DNA from: Charina bottae
Lineage: Eukaryota; Chordata; Lepidosauria; Squamata; Charinaidae
DNA: 64,000 nucleotides
Assembly: GCA_023362775.1 (NCBI GenBank)
Contig: JALMGJ010000006.1
Coordinates: 52,257,501 to 52,321,500, forward strand
Reading direction: 5' to 3'
In this document: piece by piece, positions 56,690 through 64,000 of the stretch
Numbering within the stretch: the first letter of the stretch is position 1
Layout: every line of letters begins with the position of its first letter
Translations under genes and position numbers: made by a program
The notes under the pieces: model-generated
Databases searched by the model: none
What the model saw: the letters and a program-made list of their open reading frames with translations, nothing else
Told to the model about the DNA's origin: nothing

Positions 56690-57675
56690 TTGACAGCACC
56701 TGTCCTGGGGGAAATTCTGGGAGTCCCCCTCCCCAATATGAGTTGCCCATCTCTGTGTTCTATTTGTTGTGGGATGCCCTTGAAGAGCATCCGAAGCTTC
56801 AACTGGTACAAAATGTGGTGGCACCGGCAGTTACACCTCTGCTCCATGAGCTGCACTGGTTGCCAGTCTGGTTCTGGGTTCAGAAACAGCTGGGCCAAAG
56901 CCGAAAGGACGCTCAGTTGTGGATGTGTCTGGAAGTGGAAGGAAAGTCCGATGCTGTAAAGAACAATATTGCATAGGAACCTGGAATGTAAGATCTATGA
57001 GGATGAGATGGTTAGATAGCATCACCGATGTAATGAACATGAATTTGAGTAAACTCCGAGAGATAGTGGAGGACAGGAAGGCCTGGCGTACTATGGTCCA
57101 TGAGGTCACGAAGAGTCGGACACGACTAAACGACTGAACAACAACAAAAAATCACCTATAAAGCCCTACATGGCATGGGGCCAGATTACTTGAGGGACTG
57201 CCTGTCCCCGATCACATCTACCCATCCCACCAAGACTAGCAGAAAGGGCATGTTGCGGATGCCGTCTATGAAGGGATGTCATCTGACGGGATCCAGGGGG
57301 AGAGCCTTTTCTGCCACGGCACCCGCTCTCTGGAACATCATTCCCCCTGAGATCAGACTGGCCCAACCTTGTTGGCCTTCCAGAAGAGCCCAAAGACATG
57401 GCTTTGCTCTCTGGCCCGGGGATCCAGTAATGGTGGTGTAGAGCCTGCAAAGTGGCCATACTGCTAAGGAAATTGGTGGTCTCTCCTGCAAATTATGTTT
57501 TTCTGGTTTTCAAATAGACTTTTATTGTTGTTCATGTTTTTAATTATTTCTGTTATTATGTTTTTGGTTATTTATTTATTTGGTTTTTTTTGTATTGTCT
57601 TTGTTTTTAACATTGTAAGCTGCCCAGAGTCACAGAAGTGAGATGGGTGGCTATATAAATTTAATAAATAAATAA
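56690..57675 (+). mobile_element. L2-clade LINE fragment carrying a BovB insertion
   Basis: The L2 frames (LHELHWLPVWFW, then ITYKALHGMGPDYLRDCL, RAFSATAPALWNIIPPEIRL) are interrupted at 56880-57150 by a BovB derivative. The 3' UTR (AAGCTGCCCAGAGTCAC) and ATAAATAAATAAATT tail follow to 57675. Confidence 0.85.
56880..57150 (+). mobile_element. RTE-BovB with giant internal deletion, in-frame
   Basis: The 5' part (GGGCCAAAGCCGAAAGGACG, GATGTGTCTGGAAGTGGAAG) and the endonuclease start IGTWNVRSM are joined directly to the ORF2 C-terminus. The C-terminus reads MNLSKLREIVEDRKAWRTMV and SRTRLND. The 3' end CACGAAGAGTCGGACACGAC and an ACAACAACAA tail follow. The frame 56919-57137 (72 codons) stays open across the deletion. 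Confidence 0.85.
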
Positions 57676-57958
57676 ATTAGTTGTAGTAAGTAAACTACTA
57701 CAACTTGTAGTTGTATTAATCTCATAGGTTTCATAATGGAATCATCTCACTAAAACAAACATACTGGAACCATTTCACTAAAGCAAAACAAAACAAAAAA
57801 AACACACCCAAAAAACATTATTTTGGCCAGAATTAGTGCAAAGGGAGTACTCTACATAGTCAAACTTTTTTGGACTATGCCCAGTGATGCTGTTGTTTAG
57901 ATTTATAGCCTAGCTTTTCATCCAAAAAGTCTCCATTCATTTAGCATGCCTGCATCAC

Positions 57959-58064
57959 AAATAATATAAATATAAATATAAATATAAATATAAATATAAA
58001 TATAAATATAAATATAAATATAAATATAAATATAAATATAAATATAAATATAAATATAAATATG
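57959..58064. repeat. (ATAAAT)n hexamer array
   Basis: About seventeen near-perfect ATAAAT units in 105 bp. Confidence 0.95.
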
Positions 58065-60619
58065 ACTTTCAGAAGGAGAATCTTGACTTAAACCAGTTGT
58101 TTAAATTGTATAAATCTATCTTGCCTGACAAGTTGATGAATATTATCAGTGATTTTCACTACAGGTAACAATAGGCTAAATATGAATGTATTTGTATAGC
58201 TATTGCCTATAATTTCCTTCATTTGCCTTTCAATGAATCAAGTCCTTTTAAAATGCACTGATGGGATATAGGGCTGGAAGTAATTCAGCGATAAAGCATA
58301 TGATTGTCATTTTCAATCTCCCTGCACTCTATGCTCCCCTTGATTTGGTCTGTGTTCCAGCCAACTGGCCAATAGGGGGGTTCAAAAAACAAGAATCAGA
58401 TGTGGCCTGCCCCGAAACTCATTTCTCCCACATTTGTTTCTCAGGGTAATAAAAGATGAGCACATAAAGAAAAATGCTGGTCACTGTGAAGGGGAGCAGC
58501 ACAGACCCACCCCCCAAAATAGCCACAAACACTTGGAGCATGGGGCCAAGGCATCGTAGCACTTTTGTTTCAAATGGGAAGGGGGAATGCTCAGAAGCCT
58601 GGAGATGGCTCAAGGTGGAAGCCCATCTCACCAATGGGGAAGCCCTCTTCTCAGCCTTTCCCCTGGGATAGCAGCTGAGCTGGAAATGAATCATTTCAAC
58701 TTGCAAAGGCCTCCATAAAGCCTGCCGCATTGTGGGGACACGGGCACAGGGAAGCTCTTGCGTGAGGAAAGGATTTCAGATGGGCAAAAACCTAACAGGA
58801 AGATGAAACCCCATTCCCTTGCAAGTATTTCTTTTCAAGTTAATTGCAATAACCTTGGCAAGAGACCAAATGCAAATTCATTTTTGCAATTTACAAATAA
58901 AGGGTAAAACTATTCCAGTTTTGTTTGGTATACAGCAAAAGTTTGTTGGAGCTTCATTTGTACTTTTGTATAGATAGCATATGCCCTTGTCAGGGACGTA
59001 TTCACAGCCCTGAGAGCATTTGGGGCAATGAACCATAACACTCATGCTGACTAATACTCTTGTTTATGGCTGTACACACTGGTCTTGCTCTGAATTCTGA
59101 TGATGGCACACTGAGATCTGATTCATGAAAAGCCATACAGCACAACATTCTGGTTTGTTTTTAATTCTGTTCCAATGACCAAACCAAATTTCAGAGCTGA
59201 AAACAGTCAGCTGAGGGGGAAGGGTTTATGTCTCTTTTGACAGAACAGTTTTAAACTTAAAACAGAACCCTAGTCAAAACCTAAATAAAACATAGTTTGC
59301 TCATTATTATTTTTATACATAGTTCATAAACTGTGGGTAGAACTCAGGAAAGGAGGAGACAGAATTAAACCAATGCCTGACGTCTTTAAAAACACTAGTA
59401 ATTGTTCAAAGAGCAGCTTGCTATGAGACATTTGTACCTTTTTGCTGCCAAGTCAGTGATTGGCGAGTTAGTCATCGGAATCCCTGGAGCTTCTAAATGA
59501 GAAAAATGCTGAATAACCTGCGACTCAGCTTATAATCAACCTTAAGCAAACATTAGTAACTCTCAACTGCCTCCTCCATCGCCCACACCCTTAATGCTAC
59601 TCATTCCCACACTAAACCGGATCTGAGCTGCTGCCAGCAATTTTCATAAGCTGCTGCAGACAATATAGTTTGCTCTTCAGCCACTTTCCAGTCTCTTTTG
59701 GTAACCAGAAATGCACAGTAGGTTTTCAAAGGCTGGTTAGCTATCTCATTACTTAGTAGCTCAGCAGGTAGGGAGGCAAATATTAATTTCTTCTTCTTTG
59801 CCCTCCTCTTCCCCTTCCTCTTGTTTGTAGATTTTCTATTGTTTTCGTAAAATCAGTAATGAATCACATAAATAGGATTTACCTCTTCACTCTGTTAGGT
59901 CTATCCATCTGGGAGGAGAACCGAGTATTTTTCAGAGGAGTTTGTATTTCAGAATTTTCATTTTTCTAAATGTAACTTTTAAAAGTTTATAGTGAGCACA
60001 CATACATACTACAGTTATATAAAATGTAGCTCCTCTACCACCAACTTTATCTTTTAAGAAACTGTAATTAGAGCCACATAGTGTTCTCGCTGCCACATCA
60101 AAATCCTAAGTATTGGCAATTTAATATGATTAAAACTTGTGTATCGTTACTTCAAAAAACAAAACAATGACACCTACACTCAAATCCAACTGAACTTTGT
60201 AGTGAATCCAAGGAATCCACATCCTGTGTATATTTTAGTTGAGGTTCAATGTTATATATTTTTTCCACCTTTTATTTATCATGAATTATCCACTGGATTT
60301 AAACGAAGAGTGGAAATTCAGCCCTCAGGTGATTTCTGTGGTAAAAGCTTGTACTTTTTCTTTAGAAGAGAGGGGGGAAATACTTTGTTTCCTTTGGCAT
60401 TATTGTAGATGAATTTAATGGTGGGTGCAGAATGCCGAGGAAGGAAATGTGTAGGGATTAAAAAGAGAAAAAAGACAGTTATGGTGGGATTTCTACCCTG
60501 TAGGGCCATAATGGAAACTGTGAACAATAGTCTCAATGTTTCGGCTCTGGCCCTGGGAAATCATCACTCGCTACAGAGGAGCTGGAAAGAATACCCTAAG
60601 TGTAAAGTTTTCCCAACAG
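58065..60619. other. Repeat-poor intergenic stretch
   Basis: No gene and very little recognisable repeat over about 2.5 kb. The part at 58840-60130 is of balanced composition. It would be a reasonable place for conserved non-coding elements, but nothing in the sequence alone proves this. Confidence 0.4.
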
Positions 60620-60777
60620 TGAAATCATAGAATCATAGAATTGGAAGGAGATGTTTAGGCCAATGCCCAACTCAGAGCAGAAATCCAAATGGAAGCATCC
60701 CTTCTGATGGCTGTTCAGTCTCTGTTTGAACTCATCCAGCTAAACGGAGCCTACTATTTCTCTAGAACAGAGCTTTC

Positions 60778-61038
60778 CAAACTGTGTGTCGCGACACAAA
60801 AGTGTGTCGCCACACACAGTCTGGTGTGTCGCCACACAACCCGGAAGCGCTGATCATCATCAGCGCTTCCGGGTTTTCCCACGGCAACACACCAACGGCG
60901 GCGCGCAAAAATCCAAAAGCGGCAGCAGCGCTTCCGGGGTTTTGCGCGCTGCCGCAATGGCGGCACTTCCGGGTTTTCCTGCGGCGACACACCAACGGTG
61001 GTTGGTGTGTCGCCGCGGGAAAGCTTTGGAAAGCCGTG
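60778..61038. mobile_element. hAT MITE, subfamily B, inside a CR1-like LINE
   Basis: The ends are CAGAGCTTTCCAAACT and GGAAAGCCGTG. Target duplication ctctagaa at 60770-60777 and 61039-61046. It interrupts a minus-strand CR1-like sequence, so it is younger than that LINE. Confidence 0.93.
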
Positions 61039-61289
61039 CTCTAGAAATTAGTTCCACTGTAAAATTGTTCTTACTTTTTCTAACATTCAGTTGGAATCTG
61101 GCTTCCTGTACTTTAAATCCCTTATTCCATATTTCTGGGGTGACTAAGAATGATATTCTTCTGCTTGACTTCCTTTCAGCTATTTGAAAAATGCTATCAT
61201 ATTCCCCTCACGTCTTTTGTTCTCAAAGCCAAACATTCTCAGTTCCTTCAATCTCTTCTCATAGGACTTAGTTTCTAATACCCTAATCT

Positions 61290-61290
61290 T

Positions 61291-61321
<31 letters not shown>

Positions 61322-61322
61322 C
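61290..61322. repeat. (TTG)n microsatellite
   Basis: About ten TTG units. The complement resembles the CAA tails of BovB elements elsewhere in the window. Confidence 0.9.
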
Positions 61323-61362
61323 CTTCTCAGAACACATTGCAATTTTTCTGAATCTTTATTGA

Positions 61363-61430
61363 AGCGGAGATGAGCACCGGCCCCTAGAGTCAGACACAAC
61401 TGTGTGGGGGAACCTTTACCTTTACTGTCT
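61363..61430 (+). repeat. Sauria SINE 3' fragment
   Basis: GGAGATGAGCACCGGCCCCT and the GAGTCAGACACAACTG tail ending in CCTTTACCTTTACT match the 3' end of the SINE at 153-491. It lies inside a CR1-like LINE. Confidence 0.85.
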
Positions 61431-62549
61431 AGTGTCCATAAGTAAACACAGGATGAAGGTGGAGGATTTCTGACACAGAATAAAGTGAGACTGTTACTTC
61501 CCATGAATACTCTTTGAGCACAGTTTCAAGCCAGGTATGTATCCACTTAGTTGTCATGCCATCCTGGCCACATTTAATTAGCTTCCTAATCAGAAGATCC
61601 TGAGTTATTTTGTCAAATGCTTTGCTGAAATTAAGATATATTATCTCTGTAGCATCCCCCAGATTACTGGAAGAAGTAATCTGATCAAAAGATGATATAA
61701 GATTAGTCTGGCAAGATTTGTTCTTGAGAAATCTGTGCTGACACATACATTTCTTATACTATGTTGTTGTACTATTTCCAACAGCAAACGTAATAATAAA
61801 ATGAGTTAAGATTATCATAGTGTTTCTTTTGATCTCAATTCTTTTTAATCAGTCCCTTTTCAGCAACTTGGTGTTCACTGCAGTGAATCATAAAAGTTAT
61901 AAATTTTCATAATAAATACATACTGAAAATACAGCAACAAAATAAATTAGTATCAACTTGCTCCATAAAACTTCTTTGTAAAAATTATGTTTTCATCTTT
62001 AAAAGACATGTTTTCATCTTTAAATCAAACCTATGAAAAAAGATAGACCAATCTTTTTGCAGAAGTAGTTCCAAAGCATGGTCATTTTTGCAAGGTCTCT
62101 GATCTACATCTTTTCAAGTATAACCATACTGAATGAGAAAACACGCACACACACCCCACTGCCAAAATCTCAAGGGAAAGGTGGTTTCTAAGGCATTGGC
62201 CTAGACCTTTAAGAATAAACAGGGATTCTTTCACATCTACAAGTAAATACATTCAAAGATGTCAACTGGCCCATCTATGTACGTGTTGTCCTTAATGTAT
62301 TCCTGAGATGACCACACAATATGTTGCCAGCAACAAAATGACCAAACAGAATGAAGATGCTGAGTTATTGAGGATATGTGACTAGTTGTCTTTCTCTGAG
62401 CAATTTTTGGAAAGCTAAAGTGGATTCTCATTATACACTAGGGAAAAGGTGGACAAACAATATATTGTTTCCCTAATGGGACAAATAAGTTCCAAGGAGG
62501 ATCTGGATTTATTTAAAATAAATGACATTGGTCAACACATAATCTACAA

Positions 62550-62785
62550 CAGGGGTGCGCAATGTCAGGCCCGCGGGCCATATAAGGCCGCAGGGCTCCC
62601 GCCTGCAAACCCCGCCCCTTCCACGTGATTGGCTCCCGCCCACAAACCCTGCCCCCCAGTGCTTGTGATTGGCTCTCGCCCGCAAACTCCGGCCCCCGGT
62701 CTGCGGAAATCCCAGAAACCCCCCCCCAGTCCCCAGTTATAAATATCCTAATGGCCCTTGGCAGAAAAAAGGTTCCCCACCCCTG
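62550..62785. mobile_element. hAT MITE of another family
   Basis: The ends are CAGGGGTGCGCAA and GGTTCCCCACCCCTG. Target duplication atctacaa at 62542-62549 and 62786-62793. The interior is GC-rich, with CGTGATTGGCTCCCGCC repeated. Confidence 0.9.
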
Positions 62786-63129
62786 ATCTACAACATGATG
62801 GTTACAATCCAATTGAGTTTCTTATATTTAAAGTAATATAAAGAGCTGGCATATCTAATCATAGAATTCTAATATCATCTAATTTGGTTTTAGGGAAAAC
62901 TATCTTAGTTCTCTAGCCTGAATTTTGCAGAGAATAGGTCTTTTCTCACTCTTGAGTTAGAATGCTATTAACCAATCCCTGAGTCAGCAGAAAACTATCA
63001 CATCATGAAATTTGCTGTCCCTATTGCAGATAGCTATTCTGCCTTATGTCTGTTCCAGATCACTGTTGGATGGGGTTGCTCTGATTATGTGTTTTGTGTG
63101 ATGCAGACATTGTGTAACAGTGAGATGAT

Positions 63130-64000
63130 GTGAATCTTACTTTCCCTCCCCTCATCCCATCACTTCAACTCAACCCTACCAAGACCAAGTGACTTTGGGG
63201 TTGGTCCCCTCCCCTGGGTCTGGAGACTTTCCATCTCTGACTTTGGCTGAGGTTCCACTCTCCTAGACTGAGTTGGTATTAAATCTGGGAGTCCTTCTGG
63301 ACTCACAGCTCCTGCTTGTGAAACAGTGCAGTGGCATTGGTAGCCAGCAGGGCTTTTACACAAATCCATCTTGTTGGCCAGTTGTGCCCTTTCCTGTAAT
63401 GGGAGGCTTTTCTCACAGTCAGCCACTCATTAGTCACTTCCCAGTTGGACCATGACAATATGCTGTACATGGGGCTTGCCTTGAAGAACATTTGGAAGCT
63501 GCATCTGGGCCAGAAGGCAGTGGTATGGAAGGTTCTGAATGCACCTCATTTTGCCCATGTAGCACCACTGGTTTGTGAGTGCACTGGCTCCCAGTAGGCT
63601 CCTTGATGCAATTTAAAGTACTGATGGTCACCTATAAAGTCCCACATGGCACGTGGCTGTTTATTTGTGGGTCCATCTGTTTCCAGTTGTGTCTGTCCAT
63701 CTCAACAGATCCAACAGGGTGGATATGCACTGGATCCCTTCCATGAAACAGTTTCATCTAGTAGGACACAGAAAGCATGCCTTCTCTGTCAGAGCACCTG
63801 CCCAATTGAACAGCCTCACCCCTGAGATCTGGATGGCCCCAATCCTGTTAGTCATCTGAAAAGCCTTGAAAATCTTGTTTTTTCCCTCAGGCACTGGAGC
63901 CAGGTTGTTAGTAGATCCCAATATATTGGATTTTGATTGGGAATAGTCTTTTAAAGGCCTTGGCTGTATTGTAATGTTATTTTTATGATATTCTGTGAGA
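63130..64000 (+). mobile_element. L2-clade LINE fragment, degraded, runs off the window
   Basis: Frame-shifted pieces give LGVLLDSQLLLVKQ, LDHDNMLYMGLALKNIWKL, KACLLCQSTCPIEQP and PEIWMAP. Order and residues follow the L2 RT C-terminus seen at 26561-27590. Several stops. Confidence 0.8.

Larger units (their letters stand above)
60620..61790 (-). mobile_element. CR1/L3-like LINE, minus strand, with two nested inserts
   Basis: ATCATAGAATCATAGAATTG begins the inverted 3' end at about 60625. A minus frame at 61746-61429 gives KSCQTNLISSFDQITSSS and IIYLNFSKAFDKITQDLLI, the RT A-domain region of CR1/L3. A hAT MITE (60778-61038) and a Sauria SINE tail (61363-61430) interrupt it. Confidence 0.8.

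Overview
The window is vertebrate nuclear DNA, most likely from a squamate reptile (snake or lizard). Genes are split by GT-AG introns. The repeats are a squamate mixture: Sauria-type tRNA SINEs with Bov-B-like tails, a 5S-rRNA-derived SINE, RTE-BovB, CR1/L3, L2-clade, L1 and Dong/R4-like LINEs, mariner, hAT MITEs and long microsatellites. The species cannot be fixed from the sequence alone.

Three protein-coding genes are clear, all on the + strand. The 3' end of GRIP1 (four exons, 1082-11733, including PDZ7 and the C-terminus) comes first. TMBIM4 follows complete (seven exons, 28355-35584), then LLPH (two coding exons, 39547-40887). In human 12q14.3 the same genes lie in the order GRIP1, HELB, IRAK3, TMBIM4, LLPH, with HELB and IRAK3 on the opposite strand. 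Here only about 16.6 kb separates GRIP1 from TMBIM4. That gap holds decayed minus-strand pieces that match HELB at its helicase TIHxxQ|GSEE signature (17.1-17.9 kb), and no recognisable IRAK3.

Layout: 1-11.7 kb, GRIP1 introns and exons with an old LINE holding a nested L2 piece, and an L1 with clean target-site duplications. 11.7-28 kb, GRIP1 3' UTR, HELB relics, a 630-bp GGAAA array grown on a SINE tail, four hAT MITEs, SINEs, an R4-like LINE end and a fairly intact L2 3' end. 28-36.5 kb, TMBIM4. One intron contains a Sauria SINE interrupted by a 99.5 % identical copy of part of TMBIM4's own last exon. 37.8-41 kb, the LLPH CpG-rich promoter, a GC-rich hAT MITE and LLPH. 41-64 kb, no recognised gene: mariner, LTR-like elements, MITEs, L2, an internally deleted BovB, CR1, and one unexplained GC-rich block at 47.9-48.9 kb.

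The most striking signals are the TMBIM4 exon duplication inside a SINE, the HELB relic, and eight hAT MITEs of one TIR family, all with perfect 8-bp target duplications, seven of which have a central TA.
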